DNA from: Pseudopithomyces maydicus
Lineage: Eukaryota > Ascomycota > Dothideomycetes > Pleosporales > Didymosphaeriaceae
NCBI GenBank assembly: GCA_026873275.1
Contig: JANTUC010000014.1
Coordinates: forward strand, 1,240,001-1,304,000
DNA length: 64,000 bases
Direction of reading: 5' to 3'
This document shows, piece after piece, positions 34,546 to 44,854 of the stretch. A program made the translations under genes and the position numbers. Every line of letters begins with the position of its first letter. The first letter of the stretch is position 1. A model generated the notes under the pieces. It searched no databases, was not told where the DNA came from, and saw nothing but the letters and a program-made list of their open reading frames with translations.

Positions 34546-35581
34546 GCAATGTTTCTATGCTACCTTATCATTGCGTGGGTAGCCGTGCCAGGGGTTTGAA
34601 AAGAATGGGTGGAATCATCATGAACGCGTGTTGTTTTGACTATTTAGAAGCGCAGACATGCTACGACTCTCGGTATGTTTCAAATACTTCAAAATTGATT
34701 TTCGCGCAATTCACTTTTGGCTGCACGCCAGCTCCAAGCGGCTTGCTCCCTCAGAACCGCGGCTCGTCTCCAGCGTCTGTCACCGTGGTCCACCCCACGC
34801 CGCCTTCCCCATCCGTCCGCGTTGCATATCTCATCAACGATATCGGCGGGCCTTTCCGATGCGGAGCGTCCCTCTCCGGGGTTTTTCACCCCGACGTCCA
34901 CGAAACGGCGTAGGACCGCAGATTGCGCGGGAAGAATAAGCGAGTAGGATGTAAGGAACCGTATGGTACCTCGGTGTCGACCCCCAGCCCTTGCACTCTG
35001 CTCATGCAGCGTGCAATTTATCGGGCCGTCTAGGCTCACAGAGCTGATCTGCCCCAGCACTAGGTGGTGAAATATCTCCGATCGGCCACGCAGACCCACC
35101 ACCTACCTCGTTGGTCGACCCGGCCAAGGAGCGGCGCAACGAGTTAAATGATCTGGGGCGCGTCCGTCTCTGCGCCACCCGTTGGTAGACGTCGGGTCGG
35201 ACGATTTGAGTTTTGATACTGTGACGGACGGGTTTGGATACATGCCGGATTAGGCAGTTAGAGGGCGGAATTAGATACGGTGGGCGGAACACGTGCGTTC
35301 GTATTCAAACGTCGCGCTCGGTGCGGGAATTCAACATGGGCTTGAGAAGTGGCGGGACGATGTTTGGAGCCATGTGTCGTCGCTATAATTTTAATCCATT
35401 TGAGACTGGGCCTCTGATCCCTCTTATCGATGCTTTACTCGTAGAAAATCCCTTGTGCAGGACTTTGCCTCGTACAAAGAGGCAAAAATGGTGATTTATA
35501 TCCACAGACCTTGCACAACATACCCCCAAACACGCATCTCGCACCACAACATCCCCCTCTCTTTTCCTCCCCCATCCCCAA
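34546..35581. other. Convergent intergenic region
   Basis: About 1 kb between the plus-strand Zn2Cys6 gene and the minus-strand acyltransferase-like gene. Short overlapping frames only. If the last frame slip of the acyltransferase gene is not real, its reading frame would instead extend to 35383. Confidence 0.4.
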
Positions 35582-37062
35582 TCAAAACTCCAACACCACC
35601 CGCTCGCCCCCTCCGACGGCCTGCCCATCCTCACCACCGCCCTCTTCTCCTTCAAATCCATCACTATATTAAACAACGTCTGACTCCCACCCTCCACCCC
35701 CTCCTACAAATCCCCACCGGATCCCCCTCCTCATCCTCAAACAGCCTCCCCAAACTCTCAACCCCCACCTCCTCCCCGCTCCCCTCCAACCCCCTCACCA
35801 ACTCCCCCATCCTCCTAACCCTATCCACCGAATCCTCAAGCCAAACCGTATCCCTCTCCCCCGGATGCCCCCCCACCAAATGATTCGCATGCACCACCCT
35901 CCCCCTCATCGGGCCCCACCCTCGCAAACGTCGACCGCGTGAATTCCAACCCCACCGCTTCGTCCGCGTCCGCAATCAAAATGTGCGCCGACGACGCCAT
36001 GCCGTACCCTTCTAATTTAGCGACGGCCTCCGACACGGAAGAGCATTCCAGCGCGAGCCGCAGCCCGAAGTGCACGGGGAGGTGGGTGGGGTCCACGCCG
36101 TGGACGCGGATCGCGTTGAGGGTGACGCCGAGGCCGTGGGCGTTGAGGCCGATTTTGGAGAGGAGGCCGGCTTCGGTGATGGTGAGGATGGGGGGTGGGT
36201 GGGGGGAGGGGGTCAGGTGGAGGAGGATGAGGTTGGGGAGTTGGGCGGGGAGCCACTTTTGTTTTTGTCAGTGGGATGTAGGATAGGGGGTGCTAGGGGA
36301 GGGTGGATGGTGCTGTGTTTGGGCTGTGTCTTGCTTCGTTTCTGTGTCCTTTCTGGTTTTTTTTTCTTTTGCTTTTCTTTTCTAGTCTTCCTTTTCCTTT
36401 TCCTTTTCCTTTTCCTTTCCTTTCACCATCAGGGGAAAGACACAAGAGCAGGAACCACAGCGCCTCGCCTCGCCCCAACCCCAAACCCAAACACGAATAG
36501 AAATCACAAACTCACATCCCAATTCTGCGCCAAAAACGCCTTCCCCCCTCACGCTCCCGCCCCCGCCCCCGCCCACGCTCATGCCACGCCAGCGCGGTGC
36601 ACCCCTCGCTGAACATGCCAAAGTTGATCTCGGTCCGCACGTTGATGGCGACGATGTCCAGGAGGCTGAGCCCGGCCCCGGCCGCTATGCCGCGCATTTC
36701 CTCGTGGTAGGCGGGCCATTTCGAGCGCGCTGCTTCCTCGAAGACGCGCGCGTGGCGGAGGACGGACGGCCAGTCTTGGCCGCAGTTTTGGAGGAAGAGA
36801 GAGGCGTAGAAGGTGACGCTGCGGTGGATGGCGGCCGAGGCGGTGGAGCCGTGTTGGTGGCCGATCTGGGTTGGGGGTTAGGTGGGTTGGGAGGGGAGGG
36901 AGGGGAGGGGGAGGGATGGGGATGTGTGTTGGGGGAGGAAGGAGGGGCGGTGGGTTGTTGCGCTGTGGGTATGTATGCGAATAGTGCATACATACACATT
37001 ACACCCATACACACATACATACATACCTCATACGGCGACCCTTGACACTCAACAACCAACAT
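35582..37062 (-). CDS. Acyl-CoA:6-aminopenicillanate acyltransferase-like protein, peptidase C45 (apparent frame slips)
   Basis: Ntn-hydrolase fold protein of about 354 residues, near the usual 357 of IAT/AatB-like proteins. Exons are 37027-37062, 36516-36865 and 35582-36255; introns are 161 nt and 260 nt, the second holding an (AAAAGG)n tract. MLVVECQGSPYEIGHQHG opens the family; FSEGC101TALAW carries the Gly-Cys bond at which family members self-cleave to expose the nucleophilic Cys. Later landmarks are AQNWDW (split by intron 2), TEAGLLSKIGLNAHGLGVTL, NHLVGGHPGERDTVWLED and TLFNIVMDLKEKRAVVRMGR. The frame slips at T5 (36532-36536), near 35911-35917 (net two), at 35697-35701 and at 35599-35601; the spliced length is five short of full frame. 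Many fungi without penicillin genes have such homologues; the acyl substrate is unknown. No PTS1 is seen at the end. Confidence 0.82.
36388..36420. repeat. (CTTTTC)n simple repeat inside an intron
   Basis: CCTTTT-type hexamers repeat four to five times within intron 2 of the acyltransferase-like gene, next to a T9 run. Confidence 0.85.
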
Positions 37063-38607
37063 ATTTCTTTCCCTTCCAACGCGTGTCCCTCAGAAAACAA
37101 CGGCTGTGCATATATATGTATGTATGTAACATGCATCCCGCTTCACGTATGTACGTATGTACGTATGTACGTAGGTACATATGTACCCCTCAACGTCCCC
37201 ACCCACCCGCCACGCACCGCACCCCTCAGCGCCCACCTCCGCCCCCCACTATAGATACCCATCCCATCCTCCTCGTCTAAAGCGCTAATCACGCACCCAC
37301 CGCCTTCGCTCGCTTCCATGCACGCCATCGCATCCGGGCCTCGCGCGTCGGGCGTATTGCGTGCTGGGGGGGCGCAGGACTAGGTAGGTAGGATCGCAGG
37401 ACTGGGGTCGCGGGCTGACGTCGCGTGCGTGCGTGCGTGGAGCGAGGGTGAATGGAGGGGCGGACGGCGCGGAGGTGCGCGGTGCTAGGGCCACGTGCGG
37501 GGAGGGGCCCCGGGGACAATGAGGTGAGGTGCTTTTTAATTGTGGGTCGAGGGACGGCGGCTTGGTGCACATGTGCTTTTGGACATGCCCTTCAGGTGCG
37601 CACGCTGCAGGATTGTTGCGTGCGCAGATGTGTCTGCAGGATTGTGGGATGTGGTGGGGTTGGAGGAGGAGTTGGGGGTTGTGGGTTGGATGAATTGTTG
37701 TTTTAAATGTACGTGTACACGTTTACATGTGCATATATACGTGTATACTTGTCTGTATCCTTGCTTTACCAACATAATTACCCAGGCCAGGAAAATTCGT
37801 GGTGGGAGATAGTTGATGGGTTGCTGCTATGCATTCAGTTTACAGAATTTTGATTGCGCTTCGTGTTTTTATCTGGACGTGCATTCAAGTGCTGTAGTAG
37901 GAGAAAAGGTGTTAGAATCATCTGCTGTGGTTGTCACAGATACATATTCTAGCTCGATGGCGTGATTCGATACATGGCTGTATAAGGGAAAACATGCTTG
38001 GCACCTACAGTGTACACTTTAATGTATCCAGGATATCTCATGTAGAACAACCCTGCTGAGAAGGGTTCTCGGAGCCACAGGTATCTTGGAGAAAGTTGCC
38101 GAGCTTGATCTTAATTAATTCGGATTCATGGTTTTGTATAATGGGGATCTCGATGGTGATTCAAGAATTGATGCTATTGAGGTTCATCAATCATCCACAT
38201 ACTACTTCTAGTCTCAAAGGAAGCAATTGTGATTATGTTTTCAAGTCTTTTCACCAGACTCGGACCTTTCAGGGGAGTTTCCAATATCCCCCCCCCCTTC
38301 CGAGTGGAACGTACCTAAGCAAACGGTCAAGACATGAGAATTGAAAGCCTCGAACTGATTGACACTTTTTCAACCATTTCAGCATTGGCCCTCCTTCCTT
38401 ATCCATCAACAAAGCATTGACCCTCCTTCCCTTCTTCATCACTAGTTTAAAAAGTTCCGCCCACAGGATCTATATAGACCCTACAGTATCGCACCACACA
38501 CAACATCTTCACTCGGGCGCGAGAAGCTGGACACTCGGTCCTCACTGCTCACGATCAAGTCTATCCACAAACTACGAATCTACATTCCGTTTCGAGTATT
38601 ATCCACG
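37063..38607. other. Intergenic region with tetranucleotide repeats
   Basis: About 1.5 kb. It contains TATGTATG and TACGTATG tetranucleotide tracts (37110-37185), a TGCG/GCGT run near 37425-37440 and an 11-C run near 38286. A short direct repeat of CATTGRCCCTCCTTCC sits at 38383 and 38415, just upstream of the BYS1-like gene. No gene is seen. Confidence 0.5.
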
Positions 38608-39501
38608 ATGACTCTCCTCTCCTTTCTTCTGACCCTCGGCCTCTGTCTTCTCAACTACGCTATCGCCGATGACCCCGAGGTCTACCACAATCACGCCGTC
38701 TGGTGGGTCGGCAACAACACTTCACCTCCCGACGACCCTGGCATTCCCATTCTCGCCAACGGCCTCGCCACTATCATCAACCGCTGTTCCAATCCCATCT
38801 ACGTCTGGTAAGTCCATACCTCCCCCACTTCTTCCCTCCCCCATCCGCCCACCCATAGAATCACTAACCCCTCTCTCAGGGAAGCCCGTCAAGGCTACCA
38901 AGACGCCAACCCGACCCAAATCCCCGCCCGCTCGCGCAAATCCTACACCATCAAGAACTCGTACACCATCCCCAACGCCCCCACGTGCACCGACAACTGC
39001 GGCGTAACCTACAAGATCTCGCTCACGTCCTCGCTCAAGGGCGGCCAAGGCGGCAACCAGAACCAATTCGAGTACTCGACCCGCGGCTCAACAATGTACT
39101 ACGACATCTCGTTCGTGGACTGTGCCGTCGTCACGGGGTATCGGCAGGGCAACGCTGCGACGTGTCCCGGGTGGGATCGCGCGGTGGAGATTTCGGGGGT
39201 GAGCAGCGGGTCGTGCAAGAAGTTGACGTGTGGGGTGAAGGAGATGTGCATGTAAGTGACTGTGTATTCATATGTTTATGGAGGTGGAGGGGGTGGTTGA
39301 AAAGGCATATGCTAACGTGGTGGCAGTCACGATGGGCAGGGTGCGTATTACATCGACGATCCGACGGCGAAGTGGGGGCTGGGCGCGCCGATTGGAACGT
39401 GCCCTGGTTACGGGTCGGGAACGGAGGTCAAGTTCGTGATGTGCTCGTCTGCAGCGCCGATTCGGAAGGAAGATGGGCGTGGCGAGGCGTGGCGCGGTTG
39501 A
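38608..39501 (+). CDS. BYS1/thaumatin-like secreted protein
   Basis: 248 residues from exons 38608-38807, 38880-39251 and 39327-39501. The introns are 72 and 75 nt with CTAAC branch points, and all junctions are in phase. A signal peptide covers residues 1-20 (LLSFLLTLGLCLLNYAIA). The mature part resembles the Blastomyces yeast-phase-specific (BYS1)/thaumatin-like beta-sandwich: an early IINRCSNPIYVWEARQGYQ strand pair, an IPARSRKSYTI turn, a FEYSTRGSTMYYDISFVDC segment and an even set of Cys (NRC, CTDNC, VDC, TC, SCKKLTC, MC, TC, MC), which would form disulfides. Such proteins are small secreted wall-associated or phase-specific proteins without known enzymatic activity. The family call is by pattern of residues. 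Confidence 0.7.
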
Positions 39502-40192
39502 GTGGGAGGGGAGGTCGGAGGTGGTGGTGAGATACACTGCACCTCTATGACACTGGTAACATGTGTTGGGAAGTATACATGCAGGTAGAGCTATAGTCTG
39601 CGTGACCCATGGTAGCTCGATAGTACCAGTACACAGTACCAGTCTATCTAGCAATTGCCGTCGTGAAGACCTAACCAGGTTGTTGCGACTGTAGCCCACA
39701 GCAACCCAGATATCACGAATACATTTGTAATAAAGAAACGATGATAGTTATCAAGTGAAATGACCTTGCCTATCGGAAAGATCGTAATGGTTTGAATAAA
39801 TCAGTGCCCCTTGTCACGATGCAATAACACTTCCAGCTTCCAATCTCGTAGAAAGAAATCAGTAGCCTTGAGTCGTATCGTTAGAAAAAGAACCAGAAAA
39901 TAATAGAAACATACAGGTTGACCATCTGAAAATACAGCAGCAACCCAAAGTGCATCTCTTTCACCTCCCCCTCAATACCTACTACTCCTGAAAGGCCGTG
40001 GATGAAAAAGAGATGATGTTCCACAACAACATTCGTAACCGTCCCCCAATGACCTAGAAATCTCTTCCCCCTCCTCTCACCGCCGCATCCCAAGCCCTAC
40101 CCTAATCCCCAATCTTGTATCCCCTCATACCCATCCACCTCCTCACCCACCCCCAACACAACCCCTTCCATCCCAACAAACCCCTTCACCGC
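39502..40192. other. Convergent intergenic region
   Basis: About 690 bases with no coding signal. AT-rich in 39700-40000, becoming C-rich towards the 3' end of the minus-strand gene. Confidence 0.4.
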
Positions 40193-41419
40193 TCACCGCC
40201 CACGGCTCACTGACCACTCCCCATCCTCATCATAAAGATACCACCTAACATCCCTATCAAACCTAACCCTCTTCTTCCCCCTCACCCTCTCCCTCCACCT
40301 CCTCCCCTCCTCCCCATCTACCCTCCCCACACTCCTCATCCGCATCCACGCATCGCTCCTCTGTCGCCCGTTCTGCGGTCTTCTCTCTGCCCTCGCCATC
40401 GCCATCGCCCTCGCCTTTTCATTCTCTACCCTCGCCCTTTCATCCCCTGACCTAGCCTCTACCCTCGCCCTTTCACCCCCTGATCTAGCCTCTACCCTCG
40501 TCTTTTCACTCCCTACCCTCGCCCTTTCATCCCCTGACCTAGCCTCTACTCTCGCCCTTTCACCCCCTGCCCTCGCCCCTTCATTTTCTGATCTAGCCTC
40601 TACCCTCGCCCCTTCACCCCCTACTCTCGCCCCAGTCCCAGTCCCAGCCCCAGCCCCAGCCCCAGCTCTCGCTCCTTCATTCCCAGCCCCTCCCCGACCA
40701 GCTTCATAAAACGCCCTCGGATACGGCCACGCGTCCTTCCCAGAGCGCAACACGGGCGGTGGTGCCACGTACGGCAGCTCTGGTTCCGACTCTGACTCTG
40801 ACTCCGACTCTGACTCCGACTCCTCGTCGGGTGGATCTGGGATCTCGGTGATGAAGCCTGGGGGGTGGTGGTGGTGGTGGGAGTGGGGTTGTAGCACGGG
40901 GTTGTGAGGTTGTAGCACGGGGTTTTGAGGGTGCGGCACGGGGTTGTGAGGTTGACTGTTACGAGGTTGATTATGAGATTGGTTATGGTTCTGGGTTTGG
41001 CTCTGGTTTTGGTTATGGTTATGGTTATGGTTCTGGTTTTGGCTCTGATTCTGGTTCTGGTTCTGGCTCTGGTGGGACTTTGGGTATTGGATATGGATCT
41101 GGTGCTGATGGGGGCTCCGGGTCTGGATATGGATCTGGTGCTGGCCGGGGCTTCGGTGCTGGATCTGGTCCTGGTAGGGATTTTGGTATTGGATCTGTGC
41201 CTGGGCCTGGCCTTGAACTTGGGCGTTCGCTTGGGCGTTGGCTTGAGCCTGAGCCTGAGCCTGAGCAAACATACGCGCGTGTTCCCTCGCAGCGCGCTGA
41301 TCCTTCGAGAACTGCACATGGCGCGGGTCGTCGTCGAGGAGGTAATTGATACCCATGACGGCCATGAGGAAGAGCTCCCAGTAGGAAGTTGAGGCGGAGG
41401 GGAAGACTGGAGGGGGCAT
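40193..41419 (-). CDS. Q/N-rich, repeat-rich disordered protein with a basic RVRF C-terminus
   Basis: A single open frame of 408 residues from the ATG at 41419. The family is not recognised. It starts with a short ordered segment (YWELFLMAVMGINYLLDDDP). Then come a QAQAQANAQ tract, a Gln/His/Asn-rich prion-like stretch (about 80-175), an acidic ESESESESESE run near 205, and tandem 12-15-residue units of the ARVEARSGDERARV type (about 255-345). The C-terminus is ordered-looking and basic: KKRVRFDRDVRWYLYDEDG. KKRVRF fits the RVxF docking motif of protein phosphatase 1. The frame stays open through more than 1.2 kb of simple repeats without a slip, and the ends look like real protein, but repeats can keep chance frames open. 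Moderate confidence. Confidence 0.5.
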   Translation of the reverse strand: MPPPVFPSASTSYWELFLMAVMGINYLLDDDPRHVQFSKDQRAAREHARMFAQAQAQAQANAQANAQVQGQAQAQIQYQNPYQDQIQHRSPGQHQIHIQTRSPHQHQIHIQYPKSHQSQNQNQNQSQNQNHNHNHNQNQSQTQNHNQSHNQPRNSQPHNPVPHPQNPVLQPHNPVLQPHSHHHHHPPGFITEIPDPPDEESESESESESESEPELPYVAPPPVLRSGKDAWPYPRAFYEAGRGGAGNEGARAGAGAGAGTGTGARVGGEGARVEARSENEGARAGGERARVEARSGDERARVGSEKTRVEARSGGERARVEARSGDERARVENEKARAMAMARAERRPQNGRQRSDAWMRMRSVGRVDGEEGRRWRERVRGKKRVRFDRDVRWYLYDEDGEWSVSRGR

Positions 41420-41734
41420 GGTGGGCGGTTAACTATGGGCAGCTGTACAGTGTGCTCTGTGTGAAGCAAGGGTGGCGAGCGTGGTGAGTTTGGGAGGGAA
41501 GAAGGGTGAGCTCGGGCATGTTTTGAGGGCGGGGAGGTGGTGAGTTGGCAGTGTGGGTTTGTACATGGTTTGGGCTGCGTGATGGGGTTGACCGATGAGG
41601 CTCTTGGGGATGACATGGTTTTCTGCGCCCGATTTCGTCTGATGTTGGGGGGTGAGGCTGGGCTCGGGACAGGCAGGACGAGTACAGCGGCTGGTACGTT
41701 CAGAACACGTGGTTTGCACGTTCCATCCATCCGT

Positions 41735-42433
41735 CAGAGCACGCTCGGGGCCAAACAGAAAGGTGGCTGGGTTGATTGAGGTACGCGGGCTGTCTGGTCT
41801 GCGAGATGGTGGTATTTCCTTTTTTTTTTGCACGAGGCTGTAGATAGTTACGAGGTATTTTGTTGACAAAGCATGGTCGTGATCATGTAGGGAAGTTACG
41901 ATGGCCGCCTGGCCTGTGAGACGGTAGCCCTCATTTCGGTGCGAGTCTGGATATGCACACTTGGGATCATGTTAAAGGTGCCTGGGTCGAGGGAGTTATT
42001 ATGTCTTTATGGACTGCGAGATGGCAGTGTTTATTTCGGCACGAGGCTGTGGATACTTGAAAAGTGTTTCGTTGGCAAAGCATGCTCAGGTTTGTGTAAG
42101 GAAGTTACGATGGCTATCCGGTCTGCAACCATTTCAGTGAGAGGTTGTGCATCTTCAAGAGGCGTTTTGTTAGCAAAGCACGCTCGAGGCCAATCAAAAA
42201 GATGACCTGGTCGAGGGATGGACGATAGCCGTTTGGACTGCGAGATGGTACCCTCCATTTCGTCGCGACGCTGTCCATACTGCAAGAAACATCTTATCAG
42301 CAAAGCACGCTCGAGCTCATGTAAAAAAACCTGAATTGTAGAGATAACTAGCCATCTAGACCGCAACGAGATATCCTCCTTTTCAGCGCCAAACTACACC
42401 CATTTCAATCCGCATCCTGTTTTGTTGGCATGT
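41735..42433. repeat. Degenerate tandem repeat, unit about 100-123 bp, five full and two partial copies
   Basis: Copies start at about 41796, 41911, 42011, 42120 and 42235, with a partial copy before (41735-41795) and after (from 42358). Each has the order GRCTGCGAGATGG, then TTTCGGCACGAGGCTGT, then GTTTTGTTGGCAAAGC, then CACGCTCGAG.CAATGTAAA-like sequence, ending in GATGGC.ATCCG. Copies differ by many substitutions and small indels, so the array is old. No long open frame runs through it. It lies upstream of the Q/N-rich gene. Confidence 0.8.
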
Positions 42434-42839
42434 ACTTCCCCATCCACAGCCACCCACTAACTCCTCCTGGACCTCCCAACTACAATTCCCTATGGCCCAT
42501 CTCCAACGCAGCCCGACACTCCGGGCATTGGACCGTCTGACGTAGTCCCAGGGTATGTACTTATGGGGGTACCTATTTACATATCGTCCACCGCCGGTAG
42601 CAGTGTTTCACGATAGATGCATGCATCTGCACCCAACCCAACCAATCCGTTCGACAGACTACCGGAAACTACCGCATGTATGTAAGTATGTATGTACATA
42701 CAAGTCTACCACGCAGTCGCATATTCCAAGTTTCAAGTTTCAATTTCAAGTTTCAGGTTTCAAATTCCACACGGGCACGCCCGCGTTGGTGCACCCGTCA
42801 GCTGCGTCCACGGCGTGTGCGCGTGCGGATGGCCGGCAG

Positions 42840-43030
42840 TCATGGCCCTACGTCCTTACCCACTCACCTGCCTTGCTGCCTACCCACCTACCTGCCTTAC
42901 TGCCCACCCGTCTACCCACCTACCCGTCTACCTCACTGCCCACCCACCTACCTTACTGCCCACCCGTCTACCCGTCTACCTCACCGCCCACCCACCTACC
43001 TGTCTCCCCACCCCACCCACCCACCGCACA
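42840..43030. repeat. Pyrimidine-rich minisatellite (CTACCYRYCTACC / CTGCCCACCC)
   Basis: Irregular tandem array of CTGCCCACCCRYCTACC units on the plus strand. It keeps several chance frames open on both strands. Confidence 0.85.
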
Positions 43031-43239
43031 CATGTACCGCCGTTCATCCAAACCCGGCTCGGCGATGCGCCCGCGCGGGTGGTGTGCAGGACTAGACCGG
43101 CATGTCGACACGATGCGGTCATCTGTCGCTGTTCGCGGACGGGGGGTGCGGACAAGGTTCGAGGGGTGGGGGGGATGGATGGATGGATGGGGGATCGGAG
43201 GGAGAGAGGGAGAGAGGGAGTGGGATGGCGGACGGCGCA

Positions 43240-43390
43240 CGATTGGGATATGGGCAGGTACATACGTAGGTACATACGTAGGTACATACATACTGACATG
43301 CGCACATAGCATACCTTGCCTACCGTTTGTATGCATGTATGCATGTATGTATGTATGTATGTACATACGTACGTACGTACCTATCTGTGG
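43240..43390. repeat. TACATACGTAGG and GTATGCAT/TACG tetranucleotide tracts
   Basis: Three GGTACATACGTA units (43257-43292) are followed by GTATGCAT, (GTAT)n and (GTAC)n tracts (43329-43380). Confidence 0.85.
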
Positions 43391-43879
43391 AAATGTACAT
43401 ACGGATGCACGTATTTGCCATCCACACCTCCCTCACAGAGCCCGGCCGTTAGTTTTCGTTTGTTTCATCCACGCACCCCTTCGGCGCCGGGTATGTGGGT
43501 GGGTGGCTGCCTCCTGGCTTCCTGGCTGGCTAGCTGGCTGGGTGTGCGCGCAGGGCCTTGGGCGCACGCCGCAGGAACGGCTGCGAACTGGTTGTTTCAG
43601 CAGGGCCAACAGGTGGCGGAAGGTTTGGGTGGCTTGGGCTGGGCGGGTGCGGAGCGGGTGCGGTTGGTCGGGGGTGGGTTGCGAGTGATGTCGATAGACT
43701 ACGTGCATCATACATGTGTAGATGGGTGAGTGTGGCTCCGGAAGGCGGGGGTGGAAGCGCGGTGCGGCGGTGGAGCAAGGTGCGTGCAGCGGTGCAGGGG
43801 TGCAGGCGGTGCAGGTAGAAAGTGGGTACGGGCAGAGAGAGTGCAGTGCCTCGGGCTAGGGCGTCACTGGCAATGTGCC

Positions 43880-44240
43880 GGTGGGAGGTAGCAGGTGGGG
43901 AGGTGGCCGGTCTACATAGTAGATAGGTAGCAGGTGGGTAGCCGGTCCAGTCCAGTAGCAGGCGGGTAGCCAGTCCAGTAGCAATAGCAATGGCAGTGGC
44001 AGTGGCAGTGGCAGTACCGGCAGCAGGTAGCCACTCCAGTAGCGGTAGCAATAGCAGTGGCAGTACCGGTAGCACGTAGCCACTCCAGTACCAGCTAGCC
44101 GCTCCAGTCGCAGCTAGCACCACCACTGGCGACAGCGAGTAATAGCAGGTACCTGCCTAGCTAATAGCAGGTACCCAGGTAGCATCTAGCAGCAGGTTCC
44201 TAGCCATCTAGCCATCTAGCATCTAGCAGCCAGCAGCCAG
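43880..44240. repeat. Complex minisatellite of GTAGCAGG / CCAGTCCAGTAGC units
   Basis: Nested short repeats: GTAGCAGGTGGGTAGCC, CCAGTCCAGTAGCA, (GGCAGT)4, then CATCTAGCAGC units. Composition changes gradually along the array. Confidence 0.8.
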
Positions 44241-44854
44241 GCCCACCCGCCTAACAGTAGCCGCGTCCAGCTTCACCTAGCAGTGCCCACCGCCCAGAGC
44301 CCACCGCTACCTCGCCATGGCCGCCCCGTCGTGGTCGCGTGGTGTCGCCGTGTCGCCATGTCGCCCTGCCCATTGCCATCTTGCCGTGCGCGCACTGCAC
44401 GGTAGACTGCCCATGTACATGCTGCTGACGCACAATACGGGCACCGCGCATCGGCACTCGGCCTGCATCGACCATACCACCGCTCATCGACGCCAGCTCG
44501 CCCAGCCGTGGTGGACGGCCATGCCCATGCACCCCAGCGGAAGCCCTGCCATTGGCTCCACCTCTGGGGTGCAGCTCTCCCGAAACAAGACATGCTCCCC
44601 CCGGCACCAACTGAAACCGACGAGTCGACTCCTCCTTCGACTTTCTACTTTCTTCTTTTGTCTGCCCGCCGTCCGCCTCCATACGCCGCGTTTCCTTGAA
44701 TCCGTTTCATTCTGCGCATGCGAGTCATACGCCGCCAACGGGACAGGACCCAGCCAGCCCACCCGCAATTCTAGTTCTAGACGCATTCCTGATCCCATTC
44801 CCACACCCATTTGCACCCCCCTCGAGTCCTCTCCTCGCCACATTCACCGCCGCC

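Larger units (their letters stand above)
41420..44854. other. 3.4-kb repeat-rich intergenic region
   Basis: Bounded by the Q/N-rich gene (minus) and the Ser/Arg-rich protein gene (plus). It contains the degenerate tandem array, pyrimidine minisatellite, tetranucleotide tracts and complex minisatellite listed separately. Open frames up to about 370 codons here (for example 42555-43688 plus) translate the repeats and have no motif. Confidence 0.55.

Noticed and set aside
41735..42433. CRISPR-like array
   Set aside because: Repeats are degenerate and contiguous without unique spacers, and the genome is eukaryotic.
42555..44126. Long open frames on both strands
   Set aside because: They translate minisatellite units and lack any ordered segment.
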